64,000 nucleotides of DNA from Nectonema munidae. Lineage: Eukaryota; Nematomorpha; Nectonematoida; Nectonematidae. A model generated the notes under the pieces. It saw only the letters and a list, made by a program, of their open reading frames with translations. It did not search any database and was not told the origin of the DNA. Below are positions 1 to 12,500 of this stretch, one piece after another. Within the stretch, counting starts at the first letter, position 1, and each line of letters begins with the position of its first letter. Position numbers and translations under genes: made by a program. Location of the stretch: the NCBI GenBank assembly GCA_030549495.1, contig JAUIRK010000919.1, positions 431,001 through 495,000 on the forward strand, written 5' to 3'.

Positions 1-235
1 TTATATTAATTCATACAGATTTTAATTCACGCAATATCTTAGCATACTTGTAGACACTTCTGAAAATGAAACACTACGTTTTTACTTTATATTATGTGTC
101 TAGAATTAAATGGCACGCTGCTACTTTGATTGATTGTAAATAAGTGCCTTGTCTTGGAGAGCACATATACACGCATATGAAGTACTGACACCAAATGGAA
201 ATGAACGAGTCAAGAAAATGAAAATAAATTCCAAC

Positions 236-529
236 CTGACACCAACAGCTCGCCCTAAACAACCCCCAGAATCGAAGTGGCTCCAAACTTCGGAGAGTTC
301 TGCAAAGTCTTTGCTGGAGCAAAACGGGCACTCCCAATTTCCGCTTTCTTCATCGCGAGATGGGTTTGCTTTGTCGAGTTCTTCGCGGTTGGGGCGTTTG
401 TGTGCGATGCCGATTACTTTCGCGAGAACGAGTTTGCCTGGGAAGAAGCTTTGTGGGGTTTCCTTGCTGATTATGTTGAATCTGTCTTCCACGCTGGGGG
501 CAGTGGCAGGCTCTCTATAATCTTTGTAC
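236..529 (-). CDS. SUPT6H: SPT6 coding exon 17 (S1 domain start)
   Basis: Encodes [38 protein letters not shown] and [20 protein letters not shown], matching human up to IGVKTR in the S1 domain. The donor is GTTGGA at 235; the rest of S1 and both SH2 domains lie to the left of the window. Confidence 0.95.
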
Positions 530-3500
530 CTGGAAACAGCAAAGCAGATAAAATCGGGTGTAGAAGTAAAATAACTAACAAAAAATGGAAAATTTGGTTC
601 TTCAATTGTGAATCCGTTACGCAAGCGATTACAATTTTAATAAATAAACGTCCAGGTTCAGAACATAAGTCAAGGAAAACAAGAATACCTGTGCGTTAAT
701 TCAGAGCGAATGTCATAAAGGGTGATTGCCTTATCGCCAAAGCCTTGGCGATCAAGTTCCACGGCAAAAGCATCCAAATCCAAATCTTTTAAGCGATCCG
801 GTGATTCTAGGATTTCTTCCAAGGCACATGCAGCATTTGCGTCTTCCGCTGTGTCATCGTAGTCCAAAGCATCGGCAGCCATTTTGCGAGCCCAGTCATA
901 TGTTTCTGGGTGAATGCGAGTCGAGTCCAAAACTTCCATGTACGAATCAACGTTGTCTGAGGTAGCATCGATTTTAATGAATCTAGAAAATAAATGCATT
1001 TCAAAAGGCATATTATGACAACTAGCACCCGTGGGAAATACGTTATATTGATTGCAAGTCATTAAATGACACATTCTTTTTCTTGGTTTTAAAGTAGTTT
1101 TATATTACATTAATTATGTTGTCTGCATTTTGGAGCAACAAAAAGGTTAAAATTCACTAAGTGTGTAACTAACTAACAGTCGAATAAGCTAGTTAGACAA
1201 TCAATTAATTAGAAAGAGATAGTAAATAAGGTAATCCAACTTTTTGCCTCGATGGTCCACAAAAGTTTTTTAGATTATTTGAGATAAGGAGAGAAGAAAA
1301 TTGTTTCTACATTTTTGTTACTTGAAATATCCGCTTTAATTTTTTAAAGAAAATAAAGTTAAAGACGTATACAACCGCGTTTCTAGATACAACCAAATAC
1401 TACCTTTCCTTCTGTGTTTAACAGATTAAATAAATATTGAAGCTTTTCTAGAAGAAGTCACGCTGAGTATTTAAAAGTCTTCTAAATCTGACATATGAAC
1501 CTAGTAGTTTTAGTTAAAGCCTCAAAATTTAAATTTGAGTGTTCGTATTTCTTTTGTGTAGTGGAATGAAAAATTTGACTGTCTAAACTTTATAAAAGAC
1601 TGATGTCATGTGTGCTCATTTCTGATTAATAACCCTATCGTGGTGTATCATATATGATACATAAACAAGTTTACGTTCGTCTGCTTTTTCAAATTGTTTT
1701 GTATATGAATCTTCTGCTTTTTAATAAATATCATCTGATTTTTCTGGTCATGAAAGGGTTAAAGAGTCCCCCACGGCGATTTTTTTCAAACCCGAGCGAG
1801 CGAATTCCAGGAAAATTAAACTCAACTGATTGACTGTGTACCCAAGCTATGTAGTTGTGGAAAAACTAAAAAATAAATTAAATGATTTCCTGAGTAAATT
1901 GAACGATTTTAAAGTATGTATGACAAAGGTAAATATGTTTTCAACGTATACTTACGTTATATCTTAATAAAATGTATTAAAATTTTGATGTCATTTAAAA
2001 CACAGCATTTTATTTTGTGAGTCAAGAACGGTAACCAATTGTGGGAAAAATACCATTAAATCAAATAAAATTTCAAAAACGAACAAGACCAACCAATACC
2101 GAATAATTTGTATATTTTCTGTTTTATACCAGGAAAGTTTATGAAAATCATAGAACAATTTCCAAGTATTATTCTAGCTTAAATGAATTTATTGTACAAA
2201 CACCAAAAAATTGCGATATTTTAAAATACAAACCCAGCAGAGTTCATAAAAACTTTAGGTCCCATGTGACAAAGTGTAATGAGTTGAGTCCTATTTTCCA
2301 ATCGAGAGTTGTTATTCTGCCTCAGAATCTTTAAAAGAGCGTTTGCTTTTCGCGGTCCCAGTCCACAAATAAACTGACAAAGATTGATCCTAAAACAAAA
2401 AATACGTGTATCAAAGATGGAAGAATTAAAGCTTCCATTCAAGCGACCGGACTGCGCATCAAAGATTGAATGCACTGCAATAAAGTAGAGCAAAATTAAG
2501 GGGAAAAGTAAGAAACCAAATTTTGAATCTCTCTAGGACACGCAATTTTTAAGTTCCCAATTCGAATCGACAAGTATTTACATAGCTCATTGAAAAAGCT
2601 GTCACAAATCTATGAACTAAGAAACAGAATATTATTGCATTTAGAATTTGGGGTATTTATTCCCAAGTTAGTGATACAAAGTTTTGATTTTTAGATTGTT
2701 AAGTTTACAAGTGAAAACTAAATTATAAATTTACAAAAATCTATATTTATGTTAACTTCAACTAAAACCCATTTGTCCGACTGGATGAATTTATCATGAC
2801 GGCCGCATTTCGTCCACGGCCCATTTGTTTCAAAACAGTGGACTAAATATTTTTTACACGTACAAATTACATTAATATTTCTTCTTTGAATTACCTGTGA
2901 GGATTAGCAAGGCAGTCATTGATATCGACTCCAGTTTCATTGATAAAATTGACCAACAGGTGATTCAAGTTGTTAGACAAATATTCCGAAGGAATCGTCG
3001 ATTGAAGCGGGTGAAAGCGTAGACAAGTCAACTCGCTCTCATCAGTATTGCCAGGTGTAGCAGCGGCTGCTATTCTGGCGTACTCTATCAACGGATCTTG
3101 CATTTTACGCGCTGTGTAAACCGCCTTTCGCAGAATTATGGGGTAATCGCGAAATTCAACCAGAGCAGAGCTTGAGTTGGCGATAACAGTAGGCAATTCG
3201 TTGTCAACGATGATAACACCTAAACAAATACAAAAAAGGAAAACATACACACAAATAGGAGTGACTGCACGTTGAGGTTCCTGCGCTTCAAATGGTAGAA
3301 AAGAAAGTAATCCCTTCTTAGTAAATATTTAAGCCACAGTTGATCCCAGTTCATCATTCACATTTAATTTTTGATTGAGTCAATCACCTTGTTTCAAAAG
3401 GTTTCAATCAAAATAAATCTTATGTTTTGTATATAATGAATGCAGAAGTTATATTTCAATATTCATGATGCTAACTCAACAATGTAAACTTTAGATGGAA

Positions 3501-6500
3501 GTGTGTGGCGAGAACTCACAACCCGCCCAGCAACGATGGACTCCGTATAAAGACATTCACTAAAAGCAGTTTATTAGTTAATAATTAAACAAGGTGTATG
3601 TTTGTGGATTGAATTGAAAGCAGTTTGCAAATTTGATTCACTTGTTATCATACATGCCTCACAAATGCAAAACCGGTTTCGACCTTTTGGGTCTAATCAG
3701 TTGGATGTAGTTAGAAACTCGCATTGCTGTAGGCATGTATGATAACGCTAATCGCATTTGCAAAGTGCTTCTAATTCAACCCACAAACATATACCTTATT
3801 TAATTATTATTAACTAATAAACTGTTTAGTTAATGTCTTTATACGGAGTCCATCGTTGCTTGGCGGGTTGTGAGTTCTGGCCGCACACCAATCATAGTTA
3901 TTAATTATTGTACAAAAAATATGAATACGTTTTTCTTAAATGTTTCGAGGGTAAAGACCAAATATCTTTTGTTCTATTGAAATCTGTGCCACAAATCAAA
4001 ACTAGAGGGTACAATAAAAACCATGCGTTCCAATATCATGCCATAAAAATAGTGAAATTTTTTTTATAAAATTAAAACACACCAGAAAACGATGTTTATA
4101 TATATGGCGAAAATTAAGCATATGTGTAATTATATTGATATCTGAAAATGGAGTTGTGGAACAGTGGCGTCGCCAGAGGGCACGTACTGCAGTGCTCCTC
4201 TATTTTCGCTAGGTGCCCTCCCCATTTTTAAAGGCATTATAAATCTATCTGCATTGATGAAGTGTTCAAATTTCTTTCGCATTTATTCCACAGGTTCACA
4301 AATTTTTTAATAAAACTTTTGCTGATATCCTGAAAAATTAGGGATTTATATTTTTGGAAATAAAAGTGCTCCTTTGTACGATACCACCCCACTTTATATT
4401 TTCGCTACCCCAATAAATGGAATATCATTATAGGAATAAGCTTTTTTTATTCTTTTTATTTAAGTAGATGTGAGCAACCTAAATTTTTATGATGAAACAA
4501 AATGTCTTCCTACACGACATCAGCTAATTAGTGCGTGTTTGTACATAGGGTGAAGAGCACTAGAAGTGAAGTAGCAACAGGTATTTACAATCTAATTGTA
4601 CTTATATGATGCAAAAAATCTTGAAAGAGGGAGACGTGAAAATGGATCAAATGATTGCAAATATAGACAGGCGTGAAATAATGCAAGCCAGGCCCAATAA
4701 CGCATCGTAAAAAAGTGCAATTATTATACGCTGAATGTTTACAAGTATCATGAAAAGTTGTGAAAAATTGATCAAATTTTATTTCAACAAATATTTTATT
4801 CAATTTTAAAGAGAAGTTTAATTTTCTCTATAATAATATGAGGACAAACTATTCGGCATACTTGGTAAGATAAAATGTATTCTAAAGTTTCTAATATTAT
4901 GCCTTAGATTTAGTTCCATCAATTCTAAGTAGAGCTACTTCATGTTTTAACTTTAATTAACTTACTGGCCTTTACAATTTGAAGTTTTTATATTTTATTT
5001 TCGAATTTTTATTTTTAACATAACTTAATACACCAAACATTTTGCAGAATTGAAAATTTGTTTATGTTTTTAAATGAGAGAAAAATAAAGTTATCAATCG
5101 TTACAATTTTATATCAATGAATCTTGTCAGACTCGCGTTAAAAAATTTTTCAACAAAGTTCACTATTAATCCTTATCAGCATACGTTTGTTCCATTTTGT
5201 TAGTAACACTGTACATAATTAATTAAATCATTTTTTTACGAAAATTTGTTGATTATAATAAAAATATATTATCGAAACAAAATGTTTCAGTTGTTAAAAA
5301 TGTACTTGATACGTTGGCTTTTGCTGCTTATAAAAACTTGAAAATATCAAATAAAGTGCCGATAAACTATCTCAATTTTTATACCTCCTATTATTTTGAA
5401 ATTATTCGGAGAACAGACAGTTTCATTTTAAATAGTGAAAATTGCTTTATTAGTTTATTTTTTCTCCTTTCTCTCTTATGTTCATTATGTAGCAAATTTT
5501 TCATTTTTGAGTAAAAGGTAAGATAAAGGTACCGTGAGTGTGTTTTCATTGATAAGGCAATGATAAGGTATCGATGAGGAATTGAACCTAGAGGCTTCCG
5601 TGCTGAGTCCATCATCTCAACTAACCTGCCATGCCACCCATCGAATATGCTGCAGTGGATACGTCAAATTAGTTTTTAAGTTATGCTGTAAAATTTTTTA
5701 GTTTTTGTTGAAGCTCTATAACTTTTTCTGATAGATTTTTTTTCTTAAAAGTTATTATAAAAGGCAAATCATTGTAAAAGGTTAAAAGCTGCTATTTTAC
5801 TTTTTGTAGATCTTGAATCAGAACGTGGGAGTAAGAGCATCTGAATTTATCATTTGACTATTTTCTGTTTGTATCATTTAATAATTTTATTTTGCTTCAT
5901 AAAAAATTTATTATTACATTTTATTAATATTTTTTAACTTTGTATTTGAAAATTCTTTGTTTTTGGAAGCTGCTCGGGCAAAATTTTAGTTTGACTACTA
6001 CTTATTAGTTTTCTACCTTTAGTTTTGTTTTACATTTTTAATAGAAATTACCTCAGAAAAGTTATGAAAGTTGGATGTGTTTTTTAAATTTATTTTTACA
6101 ATAAAATATTTTATTTTTTAGGAAGTAGAAATGGAACAACCGAAAATTAATTAATGACTTTTTTCATTCAATAAAATTTTCAATTTTTTTAATTTTTAAT
6201 TGATATCTTTACCCCTTTTCTACACATAAATTGGAGGTGGTGAGCATCGATTTAAAGGGAACGTTTTGTTATGCATTTTGCTATTTATAAGTCCTGATTC
6301 ATTGTTGACGTTAAGCTTAATAGGGCGGGGGTTAAAGTTTACATTGAGCTTAATTAAGAATGAAATAGAATAGACATAAGAGGAGTAGGAATTCAGAAAA
6401 ATTTGTTGTTCTTTTTGGAAGTCGCTTGAAAGTCCGCCCCCCCCCCCCCCCCCCAATATAATAAAATGAAAATGTAGGCTGTGGCCATTTTAAAATCAGA

Positions 6501-9500
6501 AGCGCGTTCATGCTCTAGGGAAATCAGTAGTACACCAAATAAAAAAAGGAGATGGAAAGAATTTCTTACTGATAGGGGAGAGATTGTGAAGAGTCTCCAA
6601 GCTGGAGCACAACTCTTTGATGTCTTTTTGCAGAAATATGGCGGATTTATTCTCAACACAAATAGCAATCAGATTGGGTCTTTTAGCGATGATAAATTCA
6701 CCTAGCTTATCCAACTCAGATTCTTTTTCTTTCAATTTTTTGGATTTTCCGAAACTTTTTCTGAGGAGAAAAATGAATAATTAATGACTGCAAACATATG
6801 AGTATTGTATTTGAAAGAAAATGTCTAAATATGTTTTCAGAGAAGTTTTTTATGAAGAATTTTACTCGTTAAAATCTGTCCATACATGAGGAAAATTCGC
6901 ATACATCTACTTTAAATCTTTTTTAATTAAAACAACTTTTACAATAAGTAAAAGTTTCTTACACCAAACCCTATTTTATGATCTTGACCAATGACACCCA
7001 AGCATATTATATCAATTCCCATTTTTCATATCAAAAAATGAATCAACAACCTCCTCAAAATAAATTACTCTACAGAATTAGTAGTAAAAAACAAGGAGAT
7101 TAAAAAAATAACATGATTTTCAAAGTATTGCTTATTGAAATTAATAAAATTATTTTTAACTCATCATACTCGGGGTTTCACTACAGATCAGAAAACTATT
7201 TCATAGGCTTAATGCTAAAAATGTGTGAAAATGAAAATCGGTCAAAACAAACGTTATTTAACAAGCATTGAAGAAAAAGCTAAATTTCTTGTTTTCATTT
7301 TTTATTTCAATTTTTGAATAAATACAATAAAAAATGTATAAATTTTTTTAATTATATACCGCATATACTCGAGTATAAAATGAACAAAGCAGTGAAAAAA
7401 AAATAAGGCTATCTTGGATTTAGATAAGTATTTATCAATATTTTTATTTCAGAAATTACCAGTGGTGTTGTGAATAATAGTTTTTTGTATCAAAGGAAGT
7501 ACTAATAGTAAAAAAGAGACTTTTAAAAAATGTCAAAAAAGTAAAACCACAGAAGATAAATTATTATATAAAGAGGTAAAAAATATTGTAGAAAAGTTAT
7601 AGCAAAAAATAAGCAAGAAAGAATTCTGCAATTAAAGTTATATAATAAAAAAATGAGGATGAATGAAAATTAAAAATAGCTAGCCAAAGAAAAAGAGAAG
7701 ATGAAGACGTGTTGGGTATGCCTTGTGTTAGAAATAAAGCAGCTGAAAGAGTTGAAGGACCATTAGAAGCTGTAACTGTTAAAGACGTTATTTGTGCTTT
7801 TGATCAATTAAAATCAAAGTCGGCATGGTACCATGAATGCTCATTAGAAATATTAAAAATATTTAAAGGTAAAGTAATCGATATTCTAAAAGTTCTAATT
7901 CAAAACATTTTTAAAGGGGCACCCATCCCAGAGTAATGGAATCAAAGTATAATAATCATACAATTGTATAAAGGCAAAGGCCAAATTTCTGATTGTTCAA
8001 ATTACAGAACTATAAAACTTTTAGAACACGATATGAAAATTATGGAAACAGTAATACTGAATAGATTGAAAAAAATCCTCGAGATAAGTAAAGTTCAGTT
8101 TCGTTTTATGACAGGAAAAAACACAAATGACGCAATCTTCATTATTAGAATGCTAATGGAAAAAAGGGAGAAACGGACGCAGACTATTTTGCTTTCGTTG
8201 ATTTGGAGAATACTTTTGATTCTGTTTGTAGAATTCTCATTGAATGGTCTTTAAGAAGAAGGGGTGTAAATGAAAATTGAGTTACGGCAGCAATGGCTCT
8301 GTATACAAGCCAGAATACTTGTATAAAAATTGAAAATGCAATTTCTGAGGAATTTAAAATTAAAAGAGGGATGCGATTTCTGAGGAATTTAAAATAATAA
8401 TAGGGTTATAATAATAGGATCGATATAAAGTCCATTTTTTTTAATATATCATTTACGAAATTCTTAAAGATCCTATCAAAGAAGATATGAACAAAATTTT
8501 ACATGCTGATGTTATCATCTTAATTGCAGATTCTTTTGAAGATTTAGTAAGAAAATAAGTTTTTGGGAAACATATTTGAAAAATTAGGGTTTAAGAATTA
8601 ACTTTAGTAAGTTTAAGTATGTGGATGAAGATAGGTGATTCTTCAAATATACAAAATCTAGTTTCAAAAATAGATCCACGTGGTGTTTGCGGGATATGAG
8701 TTAAAAGAAATTCTATCTTTTGTACATCTTGTAGTAAATGGATACATTAAAGGTAGTTTATTAAAAGTTAAAATTTTAAGTGTGCTAATTGTTCAGATTT
8801 AAAAAAGTTGAAATTAGTAAAGAAAAGTTTGTAATAAAAGATATAGAACTACAAAAGGTTAATCAATTTTGTTACTCGGGAGAGGTTGAAAAAAAATTAA
8901 ATTTTTAAGTAGTGTTCTATGTGATGATACTTTTTCTTTAAACATAAAGAGTCATCTTTATATAAGTTGCATTGGATCTAGTTTAGTAGTCAAATTTGGG
9001 CGTTAAAAGAAATTGAGAAAAATAGGCTAAACACAACTGAGATGAGACTGTTATGAATCATTTATAAATCTAATTGGAAAGACAAGAGCAATGAAAAAAA
9101 AGAAGTTTATGTAATGTAAATGAAATCAATAAAGTAATAGGCAGGCGAAGATAAGGCGGTCTGGGCATGTAAACAGAAGACCAGCTGAAGAGTTAATTAA
9201 TACAGCGTACAAACAGCAAACTGTAGGTAAATCTAAGGGTGGACCAAAATTAGCATGGAAAGAATTAGTTCCTAAGAATATGAAAAAAGAAATTTAAAAA
9301 TAGGGGATTTTGGAAATGAAAAATTAGATAATCTTTTTAAATGTGTTTTCATTGTTGCAACACCGTCTAGAGTACCCTAGTTTTCTGGGAAAGTAGCCGT
9401 AAAAGCGAATTTATTAAAGAAGTTCCAAGTGAGTCATAACAGTAACTAAATTCTTAGAATAGAAAAATAATAATTGATCTTTAGAATATTTGCAAGTAAT

Positions 9501-12500
9501 TTAATAAATGAAAAATAAAAAAATTTTACTTCTCCAAAAGACTGTATAATTTAAGGAAGTCGGTAACATTTCCAAATTTATCCAAATGAACGCTGTAACT
9601 GACACAGTCTATTTTATCGCTGTAAGCGAGTCCAACCACTCGCAAGCCACTACTTTCATAATCATCCATATCTTCATTAGTATTCTCGGGCACATATGGC
9701 CCAATTTTAAGAGTTGTATGTAGTCTTAAAGAGAAAAGAATTTTAGCATTTTTATACCGGAATACATTATTGCCATTATTAGCTAGTTCTTAGACGGCTA
9801 TACCGATGTTTTTAAAATTTAAGTAATTCAGTGTATGGGTGTCTAATGTCAATATGTATGTAGTATGCCTAGATGTTTTTGTGTCAGACGTGTATTGAAA
9901 GGAAATGTTATGTCAAGAATATCAAAAAACGTATGTAAATGCATGTATGTACGATTGCGCTAACACTAAACCTATCATTTACTCAAATACCAACCCGAAT
10001 CCTATTTTTTGTGAACACTTTTACACATCATTGCAAATTGAGGAACAAATTTGAATATAGTCAAAATCAGCAGTAGTGTTTTGGAGTAGGGCTCAGGCTG
10101 GCAATTTGTGTATGGCATTTTTGAAAAATTGAAGTTGGATCTTAGGTACTTTGTGCCCTAATCAGAAGCGTTATTATTAATGACATTTTGTGATATTTGT
10201 ACTTGTTCACACAGATACACACAACACTAACACCTCTACTTTTAAGGTTAGACGCATCTAGAATAGAGAGTTTGCTAGAAAAGTGCCAGGAACATTTAAA
10301 AAGAGCCAGCAGTCCCATATGCTTGATGCAATCCATTGATGGTTACTGCTGAGATAGTGTTTGGAAACTTCGACTGACAAACATTGTGTTCACTTTGAAG
10401 CTAAGCGATCCCTACGGCAGTTTAAATTCAGAAAATGTTAGTAACAATTATTTCGAAAAACTCTCGTTTAATTTTGCATCTTTGGCATTTTTAGGTCAAT
10501 AAAGTCAAAACTTTCTAAAATATTTGTAAGATGTTCTGGTCAATTTGGGATGAGAATAATTTACCCTAAACTACAAAAAAATAATTCTAAAATAAGCACA
10601 TGATCTTTGGCCGATTTAAGAATATGCATGAACTAAATCAAAGCGGAAAATGGGCATAAGAAAAAATGTAGAGCAGAAAGCAAACTTGTGACAACAGGCA
10701 TTTAGGACACAATCTCTAGACTCTCTAAGAAGCTTAAACTTCAATTCTTTAGCCAACTCCGGATAAAGTAAGTTAACAAGAACACGTTCCAAAATTAACC
10801 GTCTTTGTTTGTTCCAGGACTGAACAATGGAGCTGAAGGCGTCCTTCTCGAATAATGGTCGAATTTCTTCCAAGTAAGACTTGTGGTCAGCTTGTTCCAA
10901 GCCAAGCACCAAAGTAATCAAGCCTTCCTTTGAAGCTATCGACAACTTCAAATATTCATCATTTCGCAAATTTCTCACTGGCTTCGATTTGAGATACCTA
11001 AAAGAGACGAATGAATGACATAGCTTTTAAAATAACTAAATTTTGTCGCTTAGATAATATTTCTCACTACAATGCATTTATATACATTTATTCAATGTAA
11101 TTGAAAACGTTGAGTAAATCTTTTATTTAACAAAATACCAGCAATAATATTTCGGTCACTATGACCTTCTTCAGATATATATGACATAGAATGAAAGCGT
11201 GGAGTGTCTTGCTTGCTGAGCGTTGAGAGGGATTATTATTGGTGCTGATCGTAAAGAGATTACTTTAGGTTAATCACATATATAGTATGTATATTTACAG
11301 TGTTATAATGAAGATGTCTTGATAAATTGGTGTGAATGATATTAACTTTAGGTTCATGACACATATAGTATATATATTACAGTGTTATAATGAAGATGTC
11401 TTGATATATTTGTGTGAATGTTCAAGAAAATATGTATGAGCAATTTTGTTAAATAAAAGATTTACTCAACGTTTTCAATTTATTTTCTTTACAACTTTTA
11501 TTTATTTATGAAGACTCAGCGCCATTTTATCTATATTCAATGTAATATTTTAAGAAGCAAATATGATGAACTAACTTCATTGCATAGATGGGGTGAACTT
11601 CGTCAATTTCTTTTTTGCCTTTTTTGGTGGGAGTCACGCTAATTTTGGCACGATCAACAAATGTGGCGTTGATGCATTTGCGAACGAGAGGATCTTTCGA
11701 TATCCGCATAGCCACCATGTAACGAACAGCTCGTAAAACATCGTCAACTGACGGAAATTGAGGAGAGATAAAGGATTTCGCTAAACTTTCTATGTCCGTG
11801 GAATCTTGTTGCACTTCGTAACGTTGATAATTGTCTCGCAAATTTTCGCCAAACTGCTTAGTTGTGAGCCCAAAATTATTAGCGATGGAATCAAGACCAG
11901 CTTTTTCAAACAATGTCAAAAATCCTTTCTTCGAAGGCTAAATAAATACGATTAACGTATGCAAATTAATGGCTTGTGATTGGGGAGTTCGAATTTTCCT
12001 CAATTTGCATAATAGTTGATTGACAAGTGCTCAACCAATCTCTAAATGCGCCTAATGTGTAAAATTTTAGAAATCTGCTGTCGGGGTTAGGATTGTGTAG
12101 AATTAGCGTAGTGTTGGTATTAGTTTTATGGTTGGGGTTAGGTCTGGGGTTAGCTCAATCGTACATACATGCATCTATACTCCTCCCGATTTGCTATGTC
12201 ATTCTTACGAGAGTTTTAGCATCTTAGATTAATGTAGGACAATTTCTTAACTATTTTGACATAGATGTTAAAATAGGGGTGCTTTCCCATTGTAGAGAGA
12301 GTGGGTTTGAATTAGTGATGGGACGATACCAAAATTTTTAACGATTCCGATTCTTGCCTAATAATTGTCTAGATATTCAAAAGCTTGCTAAAAATATAAC
12401 TTCAAACGGTTACAAATCTCTTCTTGCAAATAAAGATTTACAATATGTTTAATTGAAAAAAACGAATTTTAGAATGGCCTTCTAGCGCTTATGATCAATA

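Noticed and set aside
1148-1170. 19-base match ACTAAGTGTGTAACTAACT shared with 18330-18348
   Set aside because: Too short to define a repeat; no similarity beyond it.
2221-2234. Apparent phase clash between SPT6 exons ending at 2230 and starting at 982
   Set aside because: Using the GT at 2233-2232 instead of 2229-2228 restores the frame and the conserved AGFIKID, so no sequence error or odd intron is needed.
6438-6456. Long poly-C run (also 13546, 16499 and 42332)
   Set aside because: Simple homopolymer next to mobile-element debris; no coding or structural meaning can be shown.
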